From Clusia tigrina (lineage: Eukaryota > Arthropoda > Insecta > Diptera > Clusiidae): 64,000 nucleotides of DNA. How positions within the stretch are numbered: the first letter of the stretch is position 1; each line of letters begins with the position of its first letter. Position numbers and translations under genes: made by a program. The stretch is taken from positions 103,757,698 through 103,821,697 of the forward strand of contig OV050030.1 of the NCBI GenBank assembly GCA_920105625.2, in the 5' to 3' direction. Below, piece after piece: positions 14,431 through 28,100 of this stretch. The notes beneath the pieces were generated by a model. That model was not told the DNA's origin, did not search any database, and saw nothing but the letters and a program-made list of their open reading frames with translations.

Positions 14431-17400
14431 TTTTGGAGTGAAGGGTAGCATAACTATGAGCGATAATTTTAATTGACAAGAGGCTCGAGTATTTTATTGT
14501 CACAAAATTTCAATGTTTTAAGGCGCTACAGTAAAACGTTACAACCATTTGAATGTTGCAAACTTTGAGAGGTGTAGGACGCACCGTATAGAAGTTAGTG
14601 CCATTTGAAGTTTTATCAGTGTTTGATTTGGGACTCAAGGGAAGCTTAGCTATGAGCGATAATTTTAATTGACAAGAGGCTCGAGTACTTTATTGTCTCA
14701 AAATATCAAGATTTTATGGCGCTCCAGTAAAAAGTTACAAGCATTAGATTGTTGCAAACTTTGATAGGTATAGGACGCACAGTATAGAGATTAGGGCCAT
14801 TTGAAGTTTTATCAGTGTTTGATTTGGGACTCAAGGGTAGCATACCTATGAGCGATCATTTTAATTGACAAGAGGCTCGAGTATTTTATTGTCACAAAAT
14901 TTCAAGATTTTATGACGCTCCAGTAAAAAGTTACAAGCATTTGATTGTTGCATATTTTGATAGGTATAGGACACACAGTATAGAGATTAGGGCCATTTGA
15001 AGTTTTATCAGTGTTTTATTTTGGAGTGAAGGGTAGCATAACTATGAGCGATAATTTTAATTGACAAGAGGCTCGAGTATTTTATTGTCACAAAATTTCA
15101 AGGTTTTAAGACGCTACGTAAAAATTTACAAGCATCTGAATGTTGCAAACTTTGAAAGGTGTAGGACGCACCGTATAGAAGTTAGTGCCATTTGAAGTTT
15201 TATCAGAGTTTTATTTGGGACTCAAGGGTAGCATAGCTATGAAGCTAGCTTAAATTGACAAGAGGCACGAGTACTTTATTGTCTCAAAATATAAAGATTT
15301 TATGGCGCTCCAGTAAAAAGTTACAAGCATTAGATTGTTGTAAACTTTGATAGGTATAGAGATTAGGGCCATTTGAAGTTTTATCAGTGTTTGATTTGGG
15401 ACTCAAGGGTAGCATACCTATGAGCGATAATTTTAATTGACAAGAGGCTCGAGTATTTTATTGTCACAAAATTTCAAGATTTTATGACGCTCCAGTAAAA
15501 AGTTACAAGCATTAGATTGTTGCAAACTTTGATAGGTATAGGACACACAGTATAGAGATTAGGGCCATTTGAAGTTTTATCAGTGTTTTATTTTGGAGTG
15601 AAGCGTAGCATAGCTATGAGCGATAATTTTAATTGACAAGAGGCTCGAGTACTTTATTGTCTCAAAATATAAAGATTTTATGGCGCTCCAGTAAAAAGTT
15701 ACAAGCATTAGATTGTTGCAAATTTTGATAGGTATAGGACACACAGTATAGAGATTAGGGCCATTTGAAGTTTTATCAGTGTTTTATTTTGGAGTGAAGG
15801 GTAGCATAACTATGAGCGATAATTTTAATTGACAAGAGGCTCGAGTATTTTATTGTCACAAAATTTCAAGGTTTTAAGACGCTACAGTAAAAATTTACAA
15901 GCATTTGAATGTTGCAAACTTTGAAAGTTGTAGGACGCACCGTATAGAAGTTAGTGCCATTTGAAGTTTTATCAGTGTTTTATTTGGGACTCAAGGGTAG
16001 CATAGCTATGAAGATAGCTTAAATTGACAAGAGGCACGAGTACTTTATTGTCACAAAATTTCAAGATTTTATTACTCTCCAGTAAAATTTACAAGCATTT
16101 GATTGTTGCAAATTTTGATAGGTATAGGACGCCCACTATAGAGATTAGGGCCATTTGAAGTTTTATCAGTGTTTGATTTGGGACTCAAGGGAAGCTTAGC
16201 TATGAGCGATAATTTTAATTGACAAGAGGCTCGAGTATTTTATTGTCACAAAATTTCAATGTTTTAAGGCGCTACAGTAAAACGTTACAACCATTTGAAT
16301 GTTGCAAACTTTGAGAGGTGTAGGACGCACCGTATAGAAGTTAGTGCCATTTGAAGTTTTATCAGTGTTTGATTTGGGACTCAAGGGAAGCTTAGCTATG
16401 AGCGATAATTTTAATTGACAAGAGGCTCGAGTACTTTATTGTCTCAAAATATCAAGATTTTATGGCGCTCCAGTAAAAAGTTACAAGCATTAGATTGTTG
16501 CAAACTTTGATAGGTATAGGACGCACAGTATAGAGATTAGGGCCATTTGAAGTTTTATCAGTGTTTGATTTGGGACTCAAGGGTAGCATACCTATGAGCG
16601 ATCATTTTAATTGACAAGAGGCTCGAGTCTTTTATTGTCACAAAATTTCAAGATTTTATGACGCTCCAGTAAAAAGTTACAAGCATTTGATTGTTGCATA
16701 TTTTGATAGGTATAGGACACACAGTATAGAGATTAGGGCCATTTGAAGTTTTATCAGTGTTTTATTTTGGAGTGAAGGGTAGCATAACTATGAGCGATAA
16801 TTTTAATTGACAAGAGGCTCGAGTATTTTATTGTCACAAAATTTCAAGGTTTTAAGACGCTACAGTAAAAATTTACAAGCATTTGAATGTTGCAAACTTT
16901 GAAAGTTGTAGGACGCACCGTATAGAAGTTAGTGCCATTTGAAGTTTTATCAGTGTTTTATTTGGGACTCAAGGGTAGCATAGCTATGAAGATAGCTTAA
17001 ATTGACAAGAGGCACGAGTACTTTATTGTCACAAAATTTCAAGATTTTATTACTCTCCAGTAAAATTTACAAGCATTTGATTGTTGCAAATTTTGATAGG
17101 TATAGGACGCCCACTATAGAGATTAGGGCCATTTGAAGTTTTATCAGTGTTTGATTTGGGACTCAAGGGAAGCTTAGCTATGAGCGATAATTTTAATTGA
17201 CAAGAGGCTCGAGTATTTTATTGTCACAAAATTTCAATGTTTTAAGGCGCTACAGTAAAACGTTACAACCATTTGAATGTTGCAAACTTTGAGAGGTGTA
17301 GGACGCACCGTATAGAAGTTAGTGCCATTTGAAGTTTTATCAGTGTTTGATTTGGGACTCAAGGATAGCATAGCTATGAACGATAGCTTAAATTGACAAG

Positions 17401-17730
17401 AGGCACGAGTACTTTATTGTCTCAAAATATAAAGATTTTATGGCGCTCCAGTAAAAAGTTACAAGCATTAGATTGTTGCAAACTTTGATAGGTATAGAGA
17501 TTAGGGCCATTTGAAGTTTTATCAGTGTTTAATTTGGGACCCAAGGGTAGCATACCTATGAGCGATAATTTTAATTGACTAGAGGCTCGAGTATTTTATT
17601 GTCACAAAATTTCAAGATTTTATGACGCTCCAGTAAAAAGTTACAAGCATTAGATTGTTGCAAACTTTGATAGGTATAGATATTAGGGCCATTTGAAGTT
17701 TTATCAGTGTTTGATTTGGGACTCAAGGGT
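10750..17730 (+). repeat. Higher-order repeat, ~4,068-bp unit, two copies
   Basis: Segments at about 10.75-13.66 kb and 14.82-17.73 kb match subtype for subtype at an offset of 4,068 bp. Shared markers: gaagctagctt at 11,173 and 15,241, ttgtaaactttg near 11,271 and 15,338, gagtctttta at 12,561 and 16,629, and the private ttaatttgggaccc at 13,461 and 17,529. This overlaps the 3,675-bp repeat, so at least two rounds of segmental duplication shaped this part of the array. Confidence 0.85.
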
Positions 17731-20700
17731 AGCATACCTATGAGCGATAATTTTAATTGACAAGAGGCTCGAGTATTTTATTGTCACAAAATTTCAAGAT
17801 TTTATGACGCCCCAGTAAAAAGTTACAAGCATTTGATTGTTGCAAATTTTGATAGGTATAGGACACACAGTATAGAGATTAGGGCCATTTGAAGTTTTAT
17901 CAGTGTTTTATTTTGGAGTGAAGGGTAGCATAACTATGAGCGATAATGTTAATTGACAAGAGGCTCGAGTATTTTATTGTCACAAAATTTCAAGGTTTTA
18001 AGACGCTACAGTAAAAATTTACAAGCATCTGAATGTTGCAAACTTTGAAAGGTGTAGGACGCACCGTATAGAAGTTAGTGCCATTTGAAGTTTTATCTGT
18101 GTTTTATTTGGGACTCAAGGGTAGCATAGCTATGAAGCTAGCTTAAATTGACAAGAGGCACGAGTACTTTATTGTCTCAAAATATAAAGATTTTATGGCG
18201 CTCCAGTAAAAAGTTACAAGCATTAGATTGTTGCAAACTTTGATAGGTATAGAGATTAGGGCCATTTGAAGTTTTATCAGTGTTTGATTTGGGACTCAAG
18301 GGTAGCATACCTATGAGCGATAATTTTAATTGGCAAGAGGCTCGAGTATTTTATTGTCACAAAATTTCAAGATTTTATGACGCTCCAGTAAAAAGTTACA
18401 AGCATTAGATTGTTGCAAACTTTGATAGGTATAGGACACACAGTATAGAGATTAGGGCCATTTGAAGTTTTATCAGTGTTTTATTTTGGAGTGAACCGTA
18501 GCATAGCTATGAGCGATAATTTTAATTGACAAGAGGCTCGAGTACTTTATTGTCTCAAAATATAAAGATTTTATGGCGCTCCAGTAAAAAGTTACAAGCA
18601 TTAGATTGTTGCAAATTTTGATAGGTATAGGACACACAGTATAGAGATTAGGGCCATTTGAAGTTTTATCAGTGTTTTATTTTGGAGTGAAGCGTAGCAT
18701 AACTATGAGCGATAATTTTAATTGACAAGAGGCTCGAGTATTTTATTGTCACAAAATTTCAAGGTTTTAAGACGCTACAGTAAAAATTTACAAGCATTTG
18801 AATGTTGCAAACTTTGAAATGTGTAGGACGCACCGTATAGAAGTTAGTGCCATTTGAAGTTTTATCAGTGTTTTATTTGGGACTCAAGGGTAGCATAGCT
18901 ATGAAGATAGCTTAAATTGACAAGAGGCACGAGTACTTTATTGTCACAAAATTTCAAGAATTTACAAGCATTTGATTGTTGCAAATTTTGATAGGTATAG
19001 GACGCCCACTATAGAGATTAGGGCCATTTGAAGTTTTATCAGTGTTTGATTTGGGACTCAAGAGAAGCTTAGCTATGAGCGATAATTTTAATTGACAAGA
19101 GGCTCGAGTATTTTATTGTCACAAAATTTCAATGTTTTAAGGCGCTACAGTAAAACGTTACAACCATTTGAATGTTGCAAACTTTGAGAGGTGTAGGACG
19201 CACCGTATAGAAGTTAGTGCCATTTGAAGTTTTATCAGTGTTTGATTTGGGACTCAAGGATAGCATAGCTATGAACGATAGCTTAAATTGACAAGAGGCA
19301 CGAGTACTTTATTGTCTCAAAATAAAAAGATTTTATGACGCTCCAGTAAATAGTTACAAGCATTAGATTGTTGCAAACTTTGATAGGTATAGAGATTAGG
19401 GCCATTTGAAGTTTTATCAGTGTTTGATTTGGGACTCAAGGGTAGCATACCTATGAGCGATAATTTTAATTGACAAGAGGCTCGAGTATTTTATTGTCAC
19501 AAAATTTCAAGATTTTATGACGCTCCAGTAAAAAGTTACAAGCATTAGATTGTTGCAAACTTTGATAGGTATAGAGATTAGTGCCATTTGAAGTTTTATC
19601 AGTGTTTGATTTGGGACTCAAGGGTAGCATACCTATGAGCGATAATTTTAATTGACAAGAGGCTCGAGTACTTTATTGTCACAAAATTTCAAGATTTTAT
19701 TACTCTCCAGTAAAGTTTACAAGCATTTGATTGTTGCAAATTTTGATAGGTATAGGACGCTCACTATAGAGGTTAGGGCCATTTAAAGTTTTATCAGTGT
19801 TTGATTTGGGACTCAAGGGTAGCATACCTATGAGCGATAATTTTAATTGACAAGAGGCTCGAGTATTTTATTGTCACAAAATTTCAATGTTTTAAGGCGC
19901 TACAGTAAAACGTTACAACCATTTGAATGTTGCAAACTTTGAGAGGTGTAGGATGCACCGTATAGAAGTTAGTGCCATTTGAAGTTTTATCAGTGTTTGA
20001 TTTGGGACTCAAGGGAAGCTTAGCTATGAGCGATAATTTTAATTGACAAGAGGCTCGAGTACTTTATTGTCTCAAAATATCAAGATTTTATGGCGCTCCA
20101 GTAAAAAGTTACAAGCATTAGATTGTTGCAAACTTTGATAGGTATAGGACGCACAGTATAGAGATTAGGGCCATTTGAAGTTTTATCAGTGTTTGATTTG
20201 GGACTCAAGGGTAGCATACCTATGAGCTATCATTTTAATTGACAAGAGGCTCGAGTATTTTATTGTCACAAAATTTCAAGATTTTATGGCGCTCCAGTAA
20301 AAAGTTACAAGCATTTGATTGTTGCAAATTTTGATAGGTATAGGACACACAGTATAGAGATTAGGGCCATTTGAAGTTTTATCAGTGTTTTATTTTGGAG
20401 TGAAGCGTAGCATAGCTATGAGCGATAATTTTAATTGACAAGAGGCTCGAGTATTTTATTGTCACAAAATTTCAAGGTTTTAAGACGCTACAGTAAAAAT
20501 TTACAAGCATCTGAATGTTGCAAACTTTGAAAGGTGTAGGACGCACCGTATAGAAGTTAGTGCCATTTGAAGTTTTATCAGTGTTTTATTTGGGACTCAA
20601 GGGTAGCATAGCTATGAAGCTAGCTTAAATTGACAAGAGGCACGAGTACTTTATTGTCTCAAAATATAAAGATTTTATGGCGCTCCAGTAAAAAGTTACA

Positions 20701-23269
20701 AGCATTAGATTGTTGCAAACTTTGATAGGTATAGAGATTAGGGCCATTTGAAGTTTTATCAGTGTTTGATTTGGGACTCAAGGGTAGCATACCTATGAGC
20801 GATAATTTTAATTGACAAGAGGCTCGAGTATTTTATTGTCACAAAATTTCAAGATTTTATGACGCTCCAGTAAAAAGTTACAAGCATTAGATTGTTGCAA
20901 ACTTTGATAGGTATAGGCCACACAGTATAGAGATTAGGGCCATTTGAAGTTTTATCAGTGTTTTATTTTGGAGTGAAGCGTAGCATTGCTATGAGCGATA
21001 ATTTTAATTGACAAGAGGCTCGAGTACTTTATTGTCTCAAAATATAAAGATTTTATGGCGCTCCAGTAAAAAGTTACAAGCATTAGATTGTTGCAAATTT
21101 TGATAGGTATAGGACACACAGTATAGAGATTAGGGCCATTTGAAGTTTTATCAGTGTTTTATTTTGGAGTGAAGGGTAGCATAACTATGAGCGATAATTT
21201 TAATTGACAAGAGGCTCGAGTATTTTATTGTCACAAAATTTCAAGGTTTTAAGACGCTACAGTAAAAATTTACAAGCATTTGAATGTTGCAAACTTTGAA
21301 AGTTGTAGGACGCACCGTATAGAAGTTAGTGCCATTTGAAGTTTTATCAGTGTTTTATTTGGGACTCAAGGGTAGCATAGCTATGAAAATAGCTTAAATT
21401 GACAAGAGGCACGAGTACTTTATTGTCACAAAATTTCAAGATTTTATTACTCTCCAGTAAAATTTACAAGCATTTGATTGTTGCAAATTTTGATAGGTAT
21501 AGGACGCCCACTATAGAGATTAGGGCCATTTGAAGTTTTATCAGTGTTTGATTTGGGACTCAAGGGAAGCTTAGCTATGAGCGATAATTTTAATTGACAA
21601 GAGGCTCGAGTATTTTATTGTCACAAAATTTCAATGTTTTAAGGCGCTACAGTAAAACGTTACAACCATTTGAATGTTGCAAACTTTGAGAGGTGTAGGA
21701 CGCACCGTATAGAAGTTAGTGCCATTTGAAGTTTTATCAGTGTTTGATTTGGGACTCAAGGATAGCATAGCTATGAACGATAGCTTAAATTGACAAGAGG
21801 CACGAGTACTTTATTGTCTCAAAATATAAAGAGTTTATGGCGCTCCAGTAAAAAGTTACAAGCATTAGATTGTTGCAAACTTTGATAGGTATAGAGATTA
21901 GGGCCATTTGAAGTTTTATCAGTGTTTGATTTGGGACTCAAGGGTAGCTTACCTATGAGAGATAATTTTAATTGACAAGAGGCTCGAGTATTTTATTGTC
22001 ACAAAATTTCAAGATTTTATGACGCTCCAGTAAAAAGTTACAAGCATTAGATTGTTGCAAACTTTGATAGGTATAGAGATTAGGGCCATTTGAAGTTTTA
22101 TCAGTGTTTGATTTGGGACTCAAGGGTAGCATACCTATGAGCGATAATTTTAATTGACAAGAGGCTCGAGTATTTTATTGTCACAAAATTTCAAGATTTT
22201 ATGACGCTCCAGTAAAAAGTTACAAGCATTTGATTGTTGCAAATTTTGATAGGAATAGGACACACAGTATAGAGATTAGGGCCATCTGAAGTTTTATCAG
22301 TGTTTTATTTTGGAGTGAAGGGTAGCATAACTATGAGCGATAATTTTAATTGACAAGAGGCTCGAGTATTTTATTGTCACAAAATTTCAAGGTTTTAAGA
22401 CGCTACAGTAAAAATTTACAAGCATTTGAATGTTGCAAACTTTGAAAGGTGTAGGACGCACCGTATAGAAGTTAGTGCCATTTGAAGTTCTATCAGTGTT
22501 TTATTTGGGACTCAAGGGTAGCATAGCTATGAAGATAGCTTAAATTGACAAGAGGCACGAGTACTTTATTGTCACAAAATTTCAAGATTTTATTACTCTC
22601 CAGTAAAGTTTACAAGCATTTGATTGTTGCAAATTTTGATAGGTATAGGACGCCCACTATAGAGATTAGGGCCATTTGAAGTTTTATCAGTGTTTGATTT
22701 GGGACTCAAGGGAAGCTTAGCTATGAGCGATAATTTTAATTGACAAGAGGCTCGAGTATTTTATTGTCACAAAATTTCATTGTTTTAAGGCGCTACAGTA
22801 AAACGTTACAACCATTTGAATGTTGCAAACTTTGAGAGGTGTAGGACGCACCGTATAGAAGTTAGTGCCATTTGATGTTTTATCAGTGTTTGATTTGGGA
22901 CTCAAGGATAGCATAGCTATGAACGATAGCTTAAATTGACAAGAGGCACGAGTGCTTTATTGTCACAAAATTTCAAGATTTTATTACTCTCCAGTAAAAG
23001 TTACAAGCATTTAATTGTTGCAAATTTGGATAGGTATAGCACGAACAGTATAGAGATTAGGGCCATTTGAAGTTTTATCAGTGTTTGATTTGGGACTCAA
23101 GGGTAGCATACCTATGAGCTATCATTTTAATTGACAAGAGGCTCGAGTATTTTATTGTCACAAAATTTCAAGATTTTATGGCGCTCCAGTAAAAAGTTAC
23201 AAGCATTTGATTGTTGCAAATTTTGATAGGTATAGGACACACAGTATAGAGATTAGGGCCATTTGAAGT

Positions 23270-25170
23270 TTTATCAGTGTTTTATTTTGGAGTGAAGCGT
23301 AGCATAGCTATGAGCGATAATTTTAATTGACAAGAGGCTCGAGTACTTTATTGTCTCAAAATATAAAGATTTTATGGCGCTCCAGTAAAAAGCTACAAGC
23401 ATTAGATTGTTGCAAACTTTGATAGGTATAGAGATTAGGGCCATTTGAAGTTTTATCAGTGTTTGATTTGGGACTCAAGGGTAGCATACCTATGAGCGAT
23501 AATTTTAATTGACAAGAGGCTCGAGTATTTTATTGTCACAAAATTTCAAGATTTTATGACGCTCCAGTAAAAAGTTACAAGCATTTGATTGTTGCAAATT
23601 TTGATAGGTATAGGACACACAGTATAGAGATTAGGGCCATTTGAAGTTTTATCAGTGTTTTATTTTGGAGTGAAGGGTAGCATAACTATGAGCGATAATT
23701 TTAATTGACAAGAAGCTCGAGTATTTTATTGTCACAAAATTTCAAGGTTTTAAGACGCTACAGTAAAAATTTACAAGCATCTGAATGTTGCAAACTTTGA
23801 AAGGTGTAGGACGCACCGTATAGAAGTTAGTGCCATTTGAAGTTTTATCAGTGTTTTATTTGGGACTCAAGGGTAGCATAGCTATGAAGCTAGCTTAAAT
23901 TGACAAGAGGCACGAGTACTTTATTGTCTCAAAATATAAAGATTTTATGGCGCTCCAGTAAAAAGTTACAAGCATTAGATTGTTGCAAACTTTGATAGGT
24001 ATAGAGATTAGGGTCATTTGAAGTTTTATCAGTGTTTGATTTGGGACTCAAGGGTAGCATACCTATGAGCGATAATTTTAATTGACAAGAGGCTCGAGTA
24101 TTTTATTGTCACAAAATTTCAAGATTTTATGACGCTCCAGTAAAAAGTTACAAGCATTAGATTGTTGCAAACTTTGATAGGTATAGGCCACACAGTATAG
24201 AGATTAGGGCCATTTGAAGTTTTATCAGTGTTTTATTTTGGAGTGAAGCGTAGCATAGCTATGAGCGATAATTTTAATTGACAAGAGGCTCGAGTACTTT
24301 ATTGTCTCAAAATATAAAGATTTTATGGCGCTCCAGTAAAAAGCTACAAGCATTAGATTGTTGCAAACTTTGATAGGTATAGAGATTAGGGCCATTTGAA
24401 GTTTTATCAGTGTTTGATTTGGGACTCAAGGGTAGCATACCTATGAGCGATAATTTTAATTGACAAGAGGCTCGAGTATTTTATTGTCACAAAATTTCAA
24501 GATTTTATGACGCTCCAGTAAAAAGTTACAAGCATTTGATTGTTGCAAATTTTGATAGGTATAGGACACACAGTATAGAGATTAGGGCCATTTGAAGTTT
24601 TATCAGTGTTTTATTTTGGAGTGAAGGGTAGCATAACTATGAGCGATAATTTTAATTGACAAGAAGCTCGAGTATTTTATTGTCACAAAATTTCAAGGTT
24701 TTAAGACGCTACAGTAAAAATTTACAAGCATCTGAATGTTGCAAACTTTGAAAGGTGTAGGACGCACCGTATAGAAGTTAGTGCCATTTGAAGTTTTATC
24801 AGTGTTTTATTTGGGACTCAAGGGTAGCATAGCTATTAAGCTAGCTTAAATTGACAAGAGGCACGAGTACTTTATTGTCTCAAAATATAAAGATTTTATG
24901 GCGCTCCAGTAAAAAGTTACAAGCATTAGATTGTTGCAAACTTTGATAGGTATAGAGATTAGGGCCATTTGAAGTTTTATCAGTGTTTGATTTGGGACTC
25001 AAGGGTAGCATACCTATGAGCGATAATTTTAATTGACAAGAGGCTCGAGTATTTTATTGTCACAAAATTTCAAGATTTTATGACGCTCCAGTAAAAAGTT
25101 ACAAGCATTAGATTGTTGCAAACTTTGATAGGTATAGGACACATAGTATAGAGATTAGGGCCATTTGAAG
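23270..25170 (+). repeat. Higher-order repeat, 951-bp unit, two copies
   Basis: Two adjacent five-monomer blocks are offset by exactly 951 bp. Markers are aagctacaag (23,390 and 24,341) in place of the usual aagttacaag, and agaagctcgag (23,711 and 24,662). The copies differ at only a few positions, for example gctatgaagctagc against gctattaagctagc near 24,835. Similarity ends near 25,170, where the next monomer is of another subtype. Confidence 0.85.
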
Positions 25171-28100
25171 TTTTATCAGTGTTTTATTTGGGACTCAAGG
25201 GTAGCATAGCTATGAAGATAGCTTAAATTGACAAGAGGCACGAGTACTTTATTGTCACAAAATTTCAAGATTTTATTACTCTCCAGTAAAATTTACAAGC
25301 ATTTGATTGTTGCAAATTTTGATAGGTATAGGACGCCCACTATAGAGATTAGGGCCATTTGAAGTTTTATCAGTGTTTGATTTGGGACTCAAGGGAAGCT
25401 TAGCTATGAGCGATAATTTTAATTGACAAGAGGCTCGAGTATTTTATTGTCACAAAATTTCAATGTTTTAAGGCGCTACAGTAAAACGTTACAACCATTT
25501 GAATGTTGCAAACTTTGAGAGGTGTAGGACGCACCGTATAGAAGTTAGTGACATTTGAAGTTTTATCAGTGTTTGATTTGGGACTCAAGGATAGCATAGC
25601 TATGAACGATAGCTTAAATTGACAAGAGGCACGAGTGCTTTATTGTCACAAAATTTCAAGATTTTATTACTCTCCAGTAAAAGTTACAAGCATTTAATTG
25701 TTGCAAATTTGGATAGGTATAGAGATTAGGACCATTTGAAGTTTTATCAGTGTTTGATTTGGGACTCAAGGGTAGCATACCTATGAGCGATAATTTTAAT
25801 TGACAAGAGGCTCGAGTATTTTATTGTCACAAAATTTCAAGATTTTATGACGCTCCAGTAAAAAGTTACAAGCATTAGATTGTTGCAAACTTTGATAGGT
25901 ATAGAGATTAGTGCCATTTGAAGATTTATCAGTGTTTGATTTGGGACTCAAGGGTAGCATACCTATGAGCGATAATTTTAATTGACAAGAGGCTCGAGTA
26001 TTTTATTGTCACAAAATTTCAAGATTTTATGACGCTCCAGTAAAAAGTTACAAGCATTTGATTGTTGCAAATTTTGATAGGTATAGGACACACAGTATAG
26101 AGATTAGGGCCATTTGAAGTTTTATCAGTGTTTTATTTTGGAGTGAAGGGTAGCATAACTATGAACGATAATTTTAATTGACAAGAGGCTCGAGTATTTT
26201 ATTGTCACAAAATTTCAAGGTTTTAAGACGCTACAGTAAAAATTTACAAGCATTTGAATGTTGCAAACTTTGAAAGGTGTAGGGCGCACCGTATAGAAGT
26301 TAGTGCCATTTGAAGTTTTATCAGTGTTTTATTTGGGACTCAAGGGTAGCATAGCTATGAAGATAGCTTAAATTGACAAGAGGCACGAGTACTTTATTGT
26401 CACAAAATTTCAAGATTTTATTACTCTCCAGTAAAGTTTACAAGCATTTGATTGTTGCAAATTTTGATAGGTATAGGACGCCCACTATAGAGATTAGGGC
26501 CATTTAAAGTTTTATCAGTGTTTGATTTGGGACTCAAGGGAAGCTTAGCTATGAGCGATAATTTTAATTGACAAGAGGCTCGAGTATTTTATTGTCACAA
26601 AATTTCAATGTTTTAAGGCGATACAGTAAAACGTTACAACCATTTGAATGTTGCAAACTTTGAGAGGTGTAGGACGCACCGTATAGAAGTTAGTGCCATT
26701 TGAAGTTTTATCAGTGTTTGATTTGGGACTCAAGGGAAGCTTAGCTATGAGCGATAATTTTAATTGACAAGAGGCTCGAGTACTTTATTGTCTCAAAATA
26801 TCAAGATTTTATGGCGCTCCAGTAAAAAGTTACAAGCATTAGATTGTTGCAAACTTTGATAGGTATAGGACGCACAGTATAGAGATTAGGGCCATTTGAA
26901 GTTTTATCAGTGTTTGATTTGGGACTCAAGGGTAGCATACCTATGAGCTATCATTTTAATTGACAAGAGGCTCGAGTATTTTATTGTCACAAAATTTCAA
27001 GATTTTATGGCGCTCCAGTAAAAAGTTACAAGCATTTGATTGTTGCAAATTTTGATAGGTATAGGACACACAGTATAGAGATTAGGGCCATTTGAAGTTT
27101 TATCAGTGTTTTATTTTGGAGTGAAGCGTAGCATAGCTATGAGCGATAATTTTAATTGACAAGAGGCTCGAGTACTTTATTGTCTCAAAATATAAAGATT
27201 TTATGGCGCTCCAGTAAAAAGTTACAAGCATTAGATTGTTGCAAACTTTGATAGGTATAGAGATTAGGGCCATTTGAAGTTGTATCAGTGTTTGATTTGG
27301 GACTCAAGGGTAGCATACCTATGAGCGATCATTTTAATTGACAAGAGGCTCGAGTATTTTATTGTCACAAAATTTCAAGATTTTATGACGCTCCAGTAAA
27401 AAGTTACAAGCATTTGATTGTTGCAAATTTTGATAGGTATAGGACACACAGTATAGAGATTAGGGCCATTTGAAGTTTTATCAGTGTTTTATTTTGGAGT
27501 GAAGGGTAGCATAACTATGAGCGATAATTTTAATTGACAAGAGGCTCGAATATTTTATTGTCACAAAATTTCAAGGTTTTAAGACGCTACAGTAAAAATT
27601 TACAAGCATCTGAATGTTGCAAACTTTGAAAGGTGTACGACGCCCCGTATAGAAGTTAGTGCCATTTGAAGTTTTATCAGTGTTTTATTTGGGACTCAAG
27701 GGTAGCATAGCTATGAAGATAGCTTAAATTGACAAGAGGCACGAGTACTTTATTGTCACAAAATTTCAAGATTTTATTACTCTCCAGTAAAATTTACAAG
27801 CATTTGATTGTTGCAAATTTTGATAGGTATAGGACGCCCACTATAGAGATTAGGGCCATTTGAAGTTTTATTAGTGTTTGATTTGGGACTCAAGGGAAGC
27901 ATAACTATGAGCGATAATTTTAATTGACAAGAGGCTCGAGTATTTTATTGCCACAAAATTTCAAGGTTTTAAGACGCTACAGTAAAAATTTACAAGCATT
28001 TGAATGTTGCAAACTTTGAAAGGTGTAGGACGCACCGTATAGAAGTTAGTGTCATTTGAAGTTTTATCAGTGTTTTATTTGGGACTCAAGGGTAGCATAG

